Shown: positions 49,314 to 58,276, counted from the first letter of the stretch. The stretch is DNA of 64,000 bases from JACCXG01 sp963836735 (GCA_963836735.1 CAWIKP010000033.1:62001-126000); one strand, 5' to 3'. Numbers and translations: made by a program. Notes: generated from the letters alone by a model not told the origin.

Positions 49314-49877
49314 TTACACAGGCACGGGTGCCTGCAGGCAGGCGAAGATCTCGCGGTAGAACGCGGGGTGCGCCTGCCACGTCGGCGCCGACACGATCCG
49401 GCCGTCGCGCACCACGTCGGCCTCGACCCAGCGCGCCCCGACCGCTTCGACCTCGATGCGCACGTGCTCGTAGCAGGTCACCTTGCGCCCGTCGATCAGG
49501 CCCGCAGCGGCCAGCAGCTGCACGCCGTGGCAGATGCTGAAGATCCATTTCCCCTGGCGGTCGAACTCCCGGATGATGCCGATGAGCCGCGCATCGTTCC
49601 TCAGGTATTCCGGCGCGCGCCCGCCGATCAGGACCACCGCGTCGTACTGCTCCACGACGACATCCTGGAAGGCGAGATCGGACTGCATCCCGTAGCCGGG
49701 CGCCTCCCGGTAGGTGTCCCATCCCGGCTCGAAGTCGTGCATCACCAGGTGCATGCGCTTGCGCGACGGCGCCGCGACGCGCGTGGTGTAGCCGCCCTCC
49801 TGAAAGCGGTGGACGGCGAACCAGGTCTCGTAGCTCTCGCCGCCGTCTCCAGTGACGATGAGGATGTTTTTCGACAT
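49314..49877 (-). CDS. DJ-1/PfpI family protein
   Basis: A 187-residue flavodoxin-like DJ-1/PfpI protein. The nucleophile elbow SICHGVQLL has Cys116 followed by His117, the arrangement found in PfpI-type enzymes, and Glu17 (GESYETW) is in the position expected for the nucleophile's acidic partner. Known activities in the family include deglycase, glyoxalase and chaperone roles; which applies here is unknown. ATG 49877 has AAGGA upstream. It lies 11 bases after the TPR gene. Confidence 0.87.
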   Translation of the reverse strand: MSKNILIVTGDGGESYETWFAVHRFQEGGYTTRVAAPSRKRMHLVMHDFEPGWDTYREAPGYGMQSDLAFQDVVVEQYDAVVLIGGRAPEYLRNDARLIGIIREFDRQGKWIFSICHGVQLLAAAGLIDGRKVTCYEHVRIEVEAVGARWVEADVVRDGRIVSAPTWQAHPAFYREIFACLQAPVPV

Positions 49878-49888
49878 GTGAAGGTCCT

Positions 49889-50386
49889 TCACTCCAGCAA
49901 GAGCGGTTCTTCCCGCATTTCGGGCGACGGACGCAGCTCGGGATGCTTCTGCAGGACGCGCACGCACGTATTCCACCGCAGGATCGCGTCGTCGTTTCCC
50001 GCCGGGCGGACGGCTTCGGCGCGTTCGAAGTAATCGAGCGCGTCCATCAGCCAGTCGTAGGCGCCGTGCGGTGTCGCGCCGCCGCGGTCGAGGTGAGCGC
50101 GGGCGCGGCGTTCGGCCACGAGGCCGCTGTAGTACAGCCGCTCGTAGTCGTTCTGGAGCTGGCCGGCCAGCTGCTGGGCACGGGCGGCGGCCCCGCTGCC
50201 GTCGCCACACCGGTCCGACAGCGCAAGCAGCAGCATGACCTGCGCCTGCTGGTTCTGCGGCTCGATCTCGAGGACGTCGAGGCAGATGCTCTCGGCCTCG
50301 TCCGGTTCGTTCAACAGCCGATAGCGTTCAGCCTTGGACAAGGCGGCCTCGACGGCGTCTTTTGACAACGGTTTCAGGGTGAACAT
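49889..50386 (-). CDS. TPR-like helical-repeat protein
   Basis: A 165-residue all-helical protein. ERYRLLNEPDEAESICLDVL and IEPQNQQAQVMLLLAL match one or two tetratricopeptide repeats, and a later helix pair (ALDYFERAEAVRPAGNDDAI) is another. No signal peptide or membrane helix. TPRs mediate protein-protein contacts. It lies 17 bases after sdhB, inside the cluster, so an accessory role near succinate dehydrogenase or simply co-expression is possible. It is commonly found beside this type of sdh operon, from general knowledge. Confidence 0.7.
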   Translation of the reverse strand: MFTLKPLSKDAVEAALSKAERYRLLNEPDEAESICLDVLEIEPQNQQAQVMLLLALSDRCGDGSGAAARAQQLAGQLQNDYERLYYSGLVAERRARAHLDRGGATPHGAYDWLMDALDYFERAEAVRPAGNDDAILRWNTCVRVLQKHPELRPSPEMREEPLLLE

Positions 50387-50403
50387 GGGGCCTCCGGAAC
50401 CTG

Positions 50404-51285
50404 CTACTTGAACATTCGCAACATCCTCGTCACCGGATCATAGAACCGATCCACCACGCGTTCCTTGAGCGGAATGATCGCATTCTCGGTGATCGTGATG
50501 TGCTCCGGGCACACCTTGGTGCAGCATCGGGTGATGTTGCAGTAGCCGATGCCGTCCGCCTCCTTCAGATCGGCCAGCCGATCCTCCGTGTCCAGCGGGT
50601 GCATTTCGAGCGCGGCATTGTACAAGAGGAACCGGGGCCCGATGAACCCGTCGTGCAGATGGTGGTCCCGGAGGATGTGGCACACATCCTGGCACAGATA
50701 GCACTCGATGCACTTCCGGAATTCCTGGACCCGATCGACCTCGCGCTGCTGCATCCGCCAGGTGCCGTCGGGCGCGTCGGGCTTGCGGGGCTTGAACGGC
50801 TTGATCCGCTGTTTCACCCGGTAGTTCCACGACACGTCCGTAACGAGATCCCTGATCAGAGGAAACGCCTTCATCGGCTCGACCGTGACCGGCTTCGACA
50901 GGTCCAGCGTGTCGAGGCGCGTCATGCACATCAGCCGCGGCTTGCCGTCGATCTCCGCCGAACAGGACCCGCACTTGCCGGCCTTGCAGTTCCACCGGAC
51001 CGCGAGATCGCCAGCCTGATCGGCCTGGATGCCGTGCATCGCATCGAGCACGACCATGCCCACGCTGACTTCGGTGGTGTAGTCCTTGAATGAGCCTTGC
51101 TCGGCGTTCCCGCGCCAGATACGGAAAGTGGCTTTACTCAAATCCCAAGCTCCAAATCCCAAGCTCCAATGAAACCCCAGGCTCCAACGAATTCCCAGGT
51201 TCCAATCCCAACTGGCCACGCTCAACTTGGGAGTTGGACGTTGGGATTTCGTTGGAGCTGGGATTTGGAGCTTGGGATTTGTCAT
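50404..51285 (-). CDS. sdhB: Succinate dehydrogenase/fumarate reductase iron-sulfur subunit with in-frame repeat insertion
   Basis: The iron-sulfur subunit that carries electrons from SdhA to the membrane. Cysteine clusters are intact: [2Fe-2S] CKAGKCGSCSAEI plus LMCM, and ferredoxin-type CIECYLCQDVC and CNITRCCTKVCP. The open frame is 293 residues and begins at an ATG overlapping the sdhA stop (ATGA) with a good GAGGAG ribosome site. Codons 3-48 are made entirely of an inverted heptamer array (SWDWNLGIRWSLGFHWSLGF and similar), and normal SdhB sequence begins only at SKATFRIWRG. An alternative TTG at 51141, preceded by a GGAG supplied by the repeat, would give a normal 245-residue protein. 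Which start is used cannot be decided from sequence. Confidence 0.92.
   Translation of the reverse strand: MTNPKLQIPAPTKSQRPTPKLSVASWDWNLGIRWSLGFHWSLGFGAWDLSKATFRIWRGNAEQGSFKDYTTEVSVGMVVLDAMHGIQADQAGDLAVRWNCKAGKCGSCSAEIDGKPRLMCMTRLDTLDLSKPVTVEPMKAFPLIRDLVTDVSWNYRVKQRIKPFKPRKPDAPDGTWRMQQREVDRVQEFRKCIECYLCQDVCHILRDHHLHDGFIGPRFLLYNAALEMHPLDTEDRLADLKEADGIGYCNITRCCTKVCPEHITITENAIIPLKERVVDRFYDPVTRMLRMFK
51139..51281. repeat. Inverted heptamer-array element inserted in the sdhB reading frame
   Basis: The left arm (51139-51169) is tandem AAATCCC/AAGCTCC units; the right arm (51252-51281) is its reverse complement with one base missing, giving about 30 paired bases. Inner units AATCCCAAC and TTGGGAGTTGG pair as well, so the 143-base element can fold almost end to end. 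It starts 1 base after the sdhA stop codon and ends at sdhB codon 49. On the coding strand it has no stop codon and preserves frame. Confidence 0.9.
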
Positions 51286-53093
51286 TTATTCTCCTCGATC
51301 ACCTGCTTCAACTCGTCCGGCATCGCCGGAATCGATACCCTGAGAACCTCCATCGTCCCGCCGCTGCTGCGCCGGACGGCGATGTTGAACGTCGCGAAGG
51401 CCGGATCCTTCTCCGGGTAATCCTGGCGGAAGTGACCGCCCCGGCTCTCTTTGCGTTCGATCGCCGAACGTGTGATTGCTTCCGACACGGTCAACAGGTT
51501 GCCAAGGTCCTGGGCGGTGTGCCAGCCGGCGTTGTACTCGCGGTGGCCGGTGACGCCCGCCTGTGCCGCGCGGGTCCACAGCTCCTGCAGCCCGACGAGC
51601 GCCTGCTGCATCTCGCGCTCGTCGCGGACGATGCCGACGAGATCCTGCATGAGGCCCTGCAGGTCCTGCTGAATCTTGAAGGGATTCTCGGCGGCGTTGC
51701 CGCGCTCGAACGGTTCGAGCGCCCGTTTCATCGCGGCCTCCACCTGCGCCTCGTCTATTCGCGTTTCCCCGGGTTGTTTGGCGAACGCGGCGCTGTACTC
51801 GCCGGCGCGCTTGCCGAACACGAGCAGATCCGAGAGCGAGTTTCCGCCCAGCCGGTTCGCGCCGTTGATGCCCGCGGCGCATTCTCCCGCGGCGAAGAGG
51901 CCGGGGATCGTCGACATCTGCGTGTCGGCGTCGACCCTGACGCCCCCCATCACGTAGTGCGTGGTCGGGCCGACTTCCATCGGCGTGGTCGTGATGTCGA
52001 GGCCGGCGAGCTCTTTGAACTGGTGGTACATGCTCGGGAGCTTCTTGCGGATGACCTCCGGCGCGTTTGGCATCTTCTCCTTGATCCACGAGATGTCCAG
52101 GTAGACGCCGCCATGCGGCGTCCCGCGCCCTTCCCTGACTTCCCGCATGATGCACCGGGCGACGTGATCGCGGGTGAGGAGCTCGGGCGGGCGGCGCGCG
52201 TTCTTGTCGCCTTGCGTATACCGCCACCCCTCTTCGGGATTGTCCGCCGTCTGGTTGCGATAGTTCTCAGGGATGTCGTCGAACATGAACCGGCGTCCCT
52301 GGCTGTTGCGGAGGACACCGCCTTCCCCCCGTACCCCTTCGGTGACGAGAATGCCCTGGACGCTCGGCGGCCAGATCATCCCGGTGGGATGAAACTGGAT
52401 GAACTCCATGTCGATGAGATCGGCGCCGGCGTGATACGCGAGCGAGTGGCCGTCTCCCGTGCCTTCCCAGCTGTTGCTGGTGATGCGGTAGGCGCGGCCG
52501 ATGCCCCCGGTGGCGAGAACGACCGCCCGGGCGCGGAACACCTTGAAGCGGCCGCGCTCACGCTCGTAGCCGACGGCGCCGGCAATCCGGCCGCCGTCGA
52601 CGAGCAGCGACACGACCGTGAACTCCATGTGGACGTCGAGGCCGCGATGGATGCCGTGATCCTGCAGCGTGCGGATCATCTCGAGCCCGGTGCGGTCGCC
52701 GACGTGCGCCAGGCGCGGGTACTTGTGCCCGCCGAAGTTGCGCTGCAGGATCCGGCCGTCGGCGGTGCGGTCGAACAGCGCCCCCCAGGCCTCCAGCTCA
52801 CGCACCCGATCGGGCGCTTCCCTGGCGTGCAGTTCGGCCATCCGCCAGTTGTTGACGTACTGGCCGCCCCGCATGGTGTCGGCGAAGTGCACGCGCCAGC
52901 TGTCGCGGTCGTCGACGTTCGCGAGCGCCGCCGCCACGCCGCCTTCCGCCATCACCGTGTGCGCCTTGCCGAGAAGGGATTTGCACAGCAGGCCGACCTT
53001 GACTCCCGCCGCCGACGCTTCGATGGCCGCACGGAGCCCGGCTCCGCCGGCGCCGATGACGAGCACGTCGTGCTCGTGGGTTTCGTACGTCAG
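51282..53093 (-). CDS. sdhA: Succinate dehydrogenase/fumarate reductase flavoprotein subunit
   Basis: About 603 residues. FAD-binding fold DVLVIGAGGAGLRAAIEASA; the His that carries covalent FAD is in AHTVMAEGG (about residue 45). The substrate-site segment FIQFHPTGMIWPP and catalytic region LVTEGVRGEGG, plus the second FAD segment GANRLGGNSLSDLLVFGKRA, are all present. The sdhC stop is TGA 53092-53090. The only in-frame start near it is CTG at 53093, overlapping as CTGA, with GGAGG five bases upstream; no ATG, GTG or TTG gives the full Rossmann fold. A CTG start, or an undetected base error in an ATGA overlap, is therefore inferred. Confidence 0.93.
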   Translation of the reverse strand: MTYETHEHDVLVIGAGGAGLRAAIEASAAGVKVGLLCKSLLGKAHTVMAEGGVAAALANVDDRDSWRVHFADTMRGGQYVNNWRMAELHAREAPDRVRELEAWGALFDRTADGRILQRNFGGHKYPRLAHVGDRTGLEMIRTLQDHGIHRGLDVHMEFTVVSLLVDGGRIAGAVGYERERGRFKVFRARAVVLATGGIGRAYRITSNSWEGTGDGHSLAYHAGADLIDMEFIQFHPTGMIWPPSVQGILVTEGVRGEGGVLRNSQGRRFMFDDIPENYRNQTADNPEEGWRYTQGDKNARRPPELLTRDHVARCIMREVREGRGTPHGGVYLDISWIKEKMPNAPEVIRKKLPSMYHQFKELAGLDITTTPMEVGPTTHYVMGGVRVDADTQMSTIPGLFAAGECAAGINGANRLGGNSLSDLLVFGKRAGEYSAAFAKQPGETRIDEAQVEAAMKRALEPFERGNAAENPFKIQQDLQGLMQDLVGIVRDEREMQQALVGLQELWTRAAQAGVTGHREYNAGWHTAQDLGNLLTVSEAITRSAIERKESRGGHFRQDYPEKDPAFATFNIAVRRSSGGTMEVLRVSIPAMPDELKQVIEENK

Positions 53094-53899
53094 AGAATCC
53101 TCCAGTCGGTGAGGATGCCCATCGAGCAGAGCCTGACGTAAACGTCCGCCAGCGCCACGCCGAACAGACTCGCCCACGCCCACCGCATGTGGTTGCAGTT
53201 CAGGCGGCAGGCCGCGTCGTACATCTTCGTCTGTACGGGCCGGCCCGAGAACTGGTCGAGCCGGCCGCCAACCAGGTGGCGGAACGAATGGCAGCCCAGC
53301 GTGTAACCCGAGAGCAGGATGACGTTGGTCGCGAGGACCAGCGTGCCGACGCCAATCCCGAAGGACCGCCGTCCGCTGGCCGGATCGGTGAACCAGCACG
53401 CTTCCCAGACATCCCACGCGAGCACGAACAGGAAGGCGATCGCCAGGTAGAGAAAATAGCGGTGCAGGTTCTGGAAGATCAGCGGGAATGAGTTTTCGCC
53501 AAGATAGGACTTGCGCGGCTCACCGACGGCACACGACGGCGGGTCGGCCCAGAACGCCTTGTAATAAGCCCCGCGGTAGTAATAACAGGTGAAACGAAAA
53601 CCACCGGGCGCCCACAGGATCAGGATCGCGGCCGAGAAGGGCAGCGCTCCGGGCCACCAGCCCGGCCTCGCCCACGGCCCGAACCAGCTGTGGGGACCCG
53701 CGCCGAACAAGAGCGGCGAGTAGAACGGAGACAGGTAGGGACCGTACTCGTAGTGGTCGCCCTGGAAAGCCGCCCAGGTCGCATAGACCACGAACCCGCC
53801 CAGCACCACGAAGGTCAGGAGCGGCTGCGCCCACCACGCATCCCGCCTCATCGTCTTTCCGAAGCCCCTCTGCTGGAGGGGGATCACCCGCTGGGTCAC
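53090..53899 (-). CDS. sdhC: Succinate dehydrogenase membrane anchor (cytochrome b-type, fused C/D form)
   Basis: A 269-residue membrane protein with about five helices (LLTFVVLGGFVVYATWAAF, FSAAILILWAPGGFRF, FLYLAIAFLFVLAWDVW, GVGTLVLATNVILLSGYTL, WAWASLFGVALADVYVRL). Histidines in NLHRYFLYL and LGCHSFRHL are candidate haem ligands. The segment CYYYRGAYYKAFWADPPSCA is characteristic of the anchor found with acidobacterial and actinobacterial Sdh. It leads the cluster and its stop overlaps sdhA. A 9-base-unit inverted array lies just upstream, so the promoter is in or beyond it. Confidence 0.85.
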   Translation of the reverse strand: MTQRVIPLQQRGFGKTMRRDAWWAQPLLTFVVLGGFVVYATWAAFQGDHYEYGPYLSPFYSPLLFGAGPHSWFGPWARPGWWPGALPFSAAILILWAPGGFRFTCYYYRGAYYKAFWADPPSCAVGEPRKSYLGENSFPLIFQNLHRYFLYLAIAFLFVLAWDVWEACWFTDPASGRRSFGIGVGTLVLATNVILLSGYTLGCHSFRHLVGGRLDQFSGRPVQTKMYDAACRLNCNHMRWAWASLFGVALADVYVRLCSMGILTDWRIL

Positions 53900-53915
53900 G
53901 CTTCGCTCCTCACTT

Positions 53916-54135
53916 CAATTGCCAAGATTGCCAAGATTGCCAAAGTTGAAAATCCCGGATCCAGAGTTCGTAACCTCACGCTTTGCGGCCCGCAATTCTC
54001 CGCCGGCCGGAGGCGTGGAGCCTCCAGCCATGGCGGCGATGTCCTGTGGTGGATGCCAAAAACTCAGAACGCTGCCGGAATCATCGCCAAGTCCAATTTC
54101 GGCAATCTTGGCAATTTTGGCAATTTTGGCAATGG
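53916..54135. repeat. Inverted array with 9-base unit ATTGCCAAG/CTTGGCAAT
   Basis: Left: ATTGCCAAG, ATTGCCAAG, ATTGCCAAA at 53918-53944. Right: TTCGGCAAT, CTTGGCAAT, TTTGGCAAT, TTTGGCAAT at 54098-54133. A spacer of about 155 bases separates them. Same layout as the heptamer elements, with a longer unit. It occupies the whole gap between the end of the lectin-like gene and the start of sdhC. Confidence 0.8.
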
Positions 54136-54143
54136 TGTCTGTG

Positions 54144-54872
54144 TCAGCGGGTCTCCCCCGAGGCGAAGCAGTAGAGCAGACCCGCCCCGCCAGTCCCAAT
54201 GAGCGCCTGCTGGCTGCAGCCCTTGCTGGCGTGCACCGAATTCCACGACGTGCCCGGACCCCCGGTCCGGTCGTGATGGCCGAGCTGCGCCTGGCCTGCG
54301 TCTTCACTCGTCCAGTTGTTGCAGGTGTGGTCGGCGCCGTCCGTGTACGCACGGCCGTCAGGCTGGGAGCCGGTGAGGATGTCGTGCTGGTTCGGCGTGT
54401 CGCCGAAGCCCTTGATCGGTTCGCCCTTCTCCGAGAGCGCGGTCGCACGCGTCAGCGTGTTTCCCAGGCGGGCGAGGTCCAGCGTGTCGCCGTGCAGGTG
54501 TTCGAGGTCGCGCGCCACCGAGGCTCCCTTCACGTTGTTCCATGGACCCTTCCCGATGCGGTCGCGGGCATTGACCGCGTTGGGACCCTGGGTGCTGAGA
54601 TACGCGTGCCAGGTACGTCCGCCTGCGCCGGCCGCCGTCGCCAGCGCCTGGCAATGCGCGTCAGCGCCCGCGATCCCCCCCAGGTTCCCGCCCTTGCCGA
54701 TGGGCGTGCTCGTGACGAAGAACGTCATCGGCGGCGGGGGACCCTGCGTGCCGCGACCCTGCGCCTGCCCCGGCGCCTGTCCGGTTGCCGGCGGCGGACC
54801 TTGCGCGATGACCACAGACGTACCGAGCGTCACCATGATCCACACGGCCCGTGTCGACCCAAAGTCTCTCAT
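54144..54872 (-). CDS. Lectin-like (DUF1554/C-type-lectin-type) exported protein
   Basis: A 242-residue secreted protein: signal peptide (VWIMVTLGTSVVIAQ), a Pro/Gly/Gln-rich linker (PPPATGQAPGQAQGRGTQGP), then one folded domain starting FFVTSTPIGKGGNLGGIAGA. Motifs DAHCQALA, TWHAYLST, ARDRIGKGPWNN, HDILTGSQPDGRAY and GLLYCFA, with conserved cysteines, match bacterial proteins annotated as lectin or DUF1554. Carbohydrate binding is inferred from family only. ATG 54872 has GGAGG nine bases upstream. Same strand as the sdh cluster but separated from it by the 9-base-unit array. Confidence 0.8.
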   Translation of the reverse strand: MRDFGSTRAVWIMVTLGTSVVIAQGPPPATGQAPGQAQGRGTQGPPPPMTFFVTSTPIGKGGNLGGIAGADAHCQALATAAGAGGRTWHAYLSTQGPNAVNARDRIGKGPWNNVKGASVARDLEHLHGDTLDLARLGNTLTRATALSEKGEPIKGFGDTPNQHDILTGSQPDGRAYTDGADHTCNNWTSEDAGQAQLGHHDRTGGPGTSWNSVHASKGCSQQALIGTGGAGLLYCFASGETR

Positions 54873-54943
54873 CGATATCCTCCGGGTGAAGTGTTTCGGC
54901 TCATCTGACCGAATCGCTGGGCATCCTAACGAAAGCACGGGCG

Positions 54944-56626
54944 CTAATGCAATTCGTAGACGACCGCCATGCCGTAGCCGTCGTTCATTCGCGCGATCGG
55001 GACCAGGTTCAGCTTCTGAAGCGCCAGGATGACCTCGGCGGGTTCGGAGGACGTCTTGTAAAACGCCTCGTGGATGACCAGATACCTCACGCCTTCCCCC
55101 ATCAGGTGCGCCACCGATCGGGCGTCCGGGAACGACTGCACTGCCGTGAGCCGGCGGAGGTAGCTCGGGGGATAGTAGCCGCTGTAGCCGTTCACGATCG
55201 GCTTCCACTGGAACGTGGAGGAATACAGATACTGCGGGTCCTGGCCGGGGAAGCGATATGGTTTCGGCATCGGGAAGTGCGCGATGACGCCTTCGGGGCG
55301 TTGACGCAGGAACTGATCGAGCGCCGAAGCCTGGGTGGGATATCCGATCAGCCGGAGCGGTGCGACCCAGTACTCGAGGAGCACGAGGCCGACGAGCGCC
55401 GCCGCGGCGAAGGGACGGACGCGTGGGCGGAGCCGTCCCAGAACCGCCGCGGCGCCGCGCGCGGCCAGGGCGCCGAGAAACAACAGGAAGAAGATCGACG
55501 CCCGCGCCGGTGCTCGCAAGCCGCTGAAAACCGCACCATATTTGTAGAGCCACGGGTAGATGAGCCCGTGAAGCCCGAGCGACATGTCCACCGCAAGCGC
55601 CAGTCCGACGGCGTAGATGATGGCAGTGCGACGTGGCCGGACCAGAACGAGACCGGCCACGGCCAGGATCGGTGGAACGAATCCCGGAAACAGGCTGAAT
55701 TCGTCGAATCCCCTGGGGAAGCTGCCGTAGACCCGGTTGGTCTCCGACACTGCCAGGTAGCTGCTCAAGCCCGCGCTCCAATCCAGCACTTCGCTTGGGG
55801 AGCGCGCGCCCACGCGAGCTGATGCCGCTCTGTACGGACGGGAGTAGATCGCCGCGCAGGCCATCACCACCAGCGCGCCCACGGCCAGCGCCCGCAGCGA
55901 AGTCTTGCGGCGCTCGCGCGGGACGAACAGCCACTGCAACCCGCCAACCACGCCGAGCAGTACGCCCAGGAAGAGCCCGTAATAGACGGACGACATGAGC
56001 TGGAGCGCGGCGAAGACGCCGGTCAGCACCCCGTATTTCACCCTGCCGGACTCCACCGTTTTCTGAAGCGCCCAGAACGCCCACGGGCTCCAGACCGCCC
56101 ACTGCATCTCGAGGTGCATGATGTGGCCGAAGCGGTAGGGCGCGAAGGCGAATACCACGCCCGCGAGGACCGCGGCAGACTCGTTCTTCGTCAGGTGCCT
56201 GGCCAGCGCGCACATGCCGATCCCCGACGCGCACATGCCCCCGAGCAGCACCAGGTTGTGAACGAGGAGCGGCGAAACGCCGATCGCCAGTAGCGGCGTC
56301 GCGAGCAGCCCCTGCACCAGGATCGCGTCCGAGTAACTGAGCACGCCCCGCTCGGGAAAGAACTGGTTCCCCTCGAACAGCTGCGTTGGCGAGGTCGTGA
56401 GCGCGTGGTGAATCCACCGCAGGCGCCAGAGGTTGAAGTAGATGTCGAAGTGATCGACGCTGCGCGCGACGAGGTGAAGTGCCATCGGCCAGGTCATGGC
56501 CATGGTCAGGCCGATGAACAGCGCCCAGATGCCTGCGCGGCGGGTCCACCCGCGCGCCACCGATCCCGCCTGGTCTTCCGGCGAATTCATTGCCCGATCT
56601 TCTTGATCCCCGAGATTCATCTTCAT
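54944..56626 (-). CDS. Multi-pass membrane protein, GT-C/YfhO-like, paralogue of the upstream gene
   Basis: About 560 residues with about ten membrane helices in the first 430 (GIWALFIGLTMAMTWPMAL, LLVHNLVLLGGMCASGIGMC, AVLAGVVFAFAPYRFGHIMH) and a soluble C-terminal domain (LDQFLRQRPEGVIAHFPMPK, YSSTFQWKPIVNGYSGYYPP, VRYLVIHEAFYK). The first loop motif VDHFDIYFNLWRLRWIHH has an Asp in the position used for catalysis by GT-C glycosyltransferases. The protein may handle a lipid-linked sugar, but this is inference. The ATG at 56626 overlaps the stop of its paralogue (ATGA). The frame is intact. Confidence 0.7.
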   Translation of the reverse strand: MKMNLGDQEDRAMNSPEDQAGSVARGWTRRAGIWALFIGLTMAMTWPMALHLVARSVDHFDIYFNLWRLRWIHHALTTSPTQLFEGNQFFPERGVLSYSDAILVQGLLATPLLAIGVSPLLVHNLVLLGGMCASGIGMCALARHLTKNESAAVLAGVVFAFAPYRFGHIMHLEMQWAVWSPWAFWALQKTVESGRVKYGVLTGVFAALQLMSSVYYGLFLGVLLGVVGGLQWLFVPRERRKTSLRALAVGALVVMACAAIYSRPYRAASARVGARSPSEVLDWSAGLSSYLAVSETNRVYGSFPRGFDEFSLFPGFVPPILAVAGLVLVRPRRTAIIYAVGLALAVDMSLGLHGLIYPWLYKYGAVFSGLRAPARASIFFLLFLGALAARGAAAVLGRLRPRVRPFAAAALVGLVLLEYWVAPLRLIGYPTQASALDQFLRQRPEGVIAHFPMPKPYRFPGQDPQYLYSSTFQWKPIVNGYSGYYPPSYLRRLTAVQSFPDARSVAHLMGEGVRYLVIHEAFYKTSSEPAEVILALQKLNLVPIARMNDGYGMAVVYELH

Positions 56627-58276
56627 GGCGACGTTACTTCGAACACGGCTGCCGCGGACCATCCGTCGTGCAGCCGCGCCACGGGCGTCAGCCCTTCGCG
56701 TTCGAGCGTGGTCATGATGCCGGCGGCCTCGCCGGCCCGGATGTAGCTGCCTTCGTGGACCACCACGTAACGGACGCTGTCAGCCCGCAGCTGGGCGAGC
56801 GATCCAGGGTCGGGGAAAGTCGCGAGCCGCTGCATCCGGGCAGCGTAGGACGGAGGGTAGTAGCCGCTGTAGCCGTTCACCAGCCGCTTCCAGTGAAAGA
56901 TGGACATGTAGACATAGCGCGCTTCGTGGGCCGGCCACGATTCGAGGCGCGGCACCGGAAACTCCGCGACGACGCCGTCGGGCTGCCGGGCGAGGAATTC
57001 GTACAGGGGCGGGCGATGGGGATACGGCCACAGCCGCAGTGGGGCGACCCAGAACTCGAGGAGCACCGCGGCACCAATCACGGCAACCGCTCCTGCCTGC
57101 GCCACCCCGGGCAGCGGCCTGAGAGCGGCCGCACAGCCGCGTGCCGCAAGGGCGGCAAGGAACATCACGACGAAGATCGAGGCACGCGCCGGCGCACGCA
57201 GCCCTTTGAAGACCCCGACGTGCTCGTAGAGAAACGGATAGATGACGCCGTTCAAGCCGAGGGACAGGTCGAAGGCCAGAAGCAATCCGATCAGGTACGA
57301 AAACCCGACGGCGGAGGGCCGCATCAGCGCCAGCCCCAGAATGGCCAGCACCATCGGCACGTAGCCGGGAAACAGCGACAACTCGGGCGATCCCGCATGC
57401 GCCGGCCCGTATAAGAAATTCCCTTCGCTGACGAGCAGATAGTTCGATGGCGTGGCGCTGTTCCCGAGGACTTGCGGGGGACTGCGGACGCCGACGAATC
57501 CCGCCGCAGCCCGATACGGCCTCGAATACGGCGTGGCAACGCTGACGACGATTGCAGCGCCGGCCGTGAAAACGCCGATCGTCTTCAGCCGCTGCGAGGG
57601 GGCGACCCGCACAATCTGCACGACACCTGCCACCGTCAACAGGATTGCGAGAAAGATGCCGTAGTAGATGCTCGACCCGATCTGCAAACGCGATGAACAC
57701 GCCCATGAGCAGGCCGAACTTCAGCTTCGCGGTGTCGAGCGTGCGCTGCATCGCCCAGAACGCCCACGGAATCCACACCGTCCATTGCAGCTCGAGGTGC
57801 ATGATGTGGGCGAAGCGGTATGGCACGAAAGCAAAGACGAGGCCGGCGATAATCGCTCCCGCTGTGCTCCCCCACAGATATCGCGCCAGCGTAAACATCC
57901 CGACGCCCGAGGCCGCGAAGGCGCCGAGAAACATCAGGTTGTAGATCAGTACCGGCCTCAGGCCGGCGGCGAAGAGCGGCGCGGCGATGAGCCCCTCCAC
58001 CAGCATCGCGTCCGAATAGGCCAGAACGTGCTGCTCCGGATAGTACTGATTGGCGTTGAACAGGTTCGACGGTGATGTCACCAGCGCGTGGTGCACCCAC
58101 GCGAGACGCCAGACGTTGAAGTAGACGTCAAAGTGTTCGATCGAGCGCGACCCGAGTACGCGCGCCATTGGCCACGTCATCACCACCGTGAGCAGACTGA
58201 AGAGGGTGCTGATGGCCAGCCGGCGCAGCCACGGTCGGGCAAACTCCGGCTCGGCCGTATCCACGTCCCGAACCAC
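56623..58276 (-). CDS. Multi-pass membrane protein, GT-C/YfhO-like, tandem paralogue (frameshifted near 57689)
   Basis: About 550 residues, closely matching the downstream gene motif by motif: SIEHFDVYFNVWRLAWVHHA, FAFVPYRFAHIMHLELQWTV, SLGLNGVIYPFLYEHVGVFK, FHWKRLVNGYSGYYPPSYAA. One surplus base in an A run near 57689 splits it after GVFIA; the continuation is LQIGSSIYYGIFLAILL. Start uncertain: GTG 58276 (VRDVDTAEPEF) matches the paralogue's length; longer frames run to 58408 without signal character and overlap the divergent gene. Tandem duplication with ATGA coupling suggests both act together. Confidence 0.7.
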
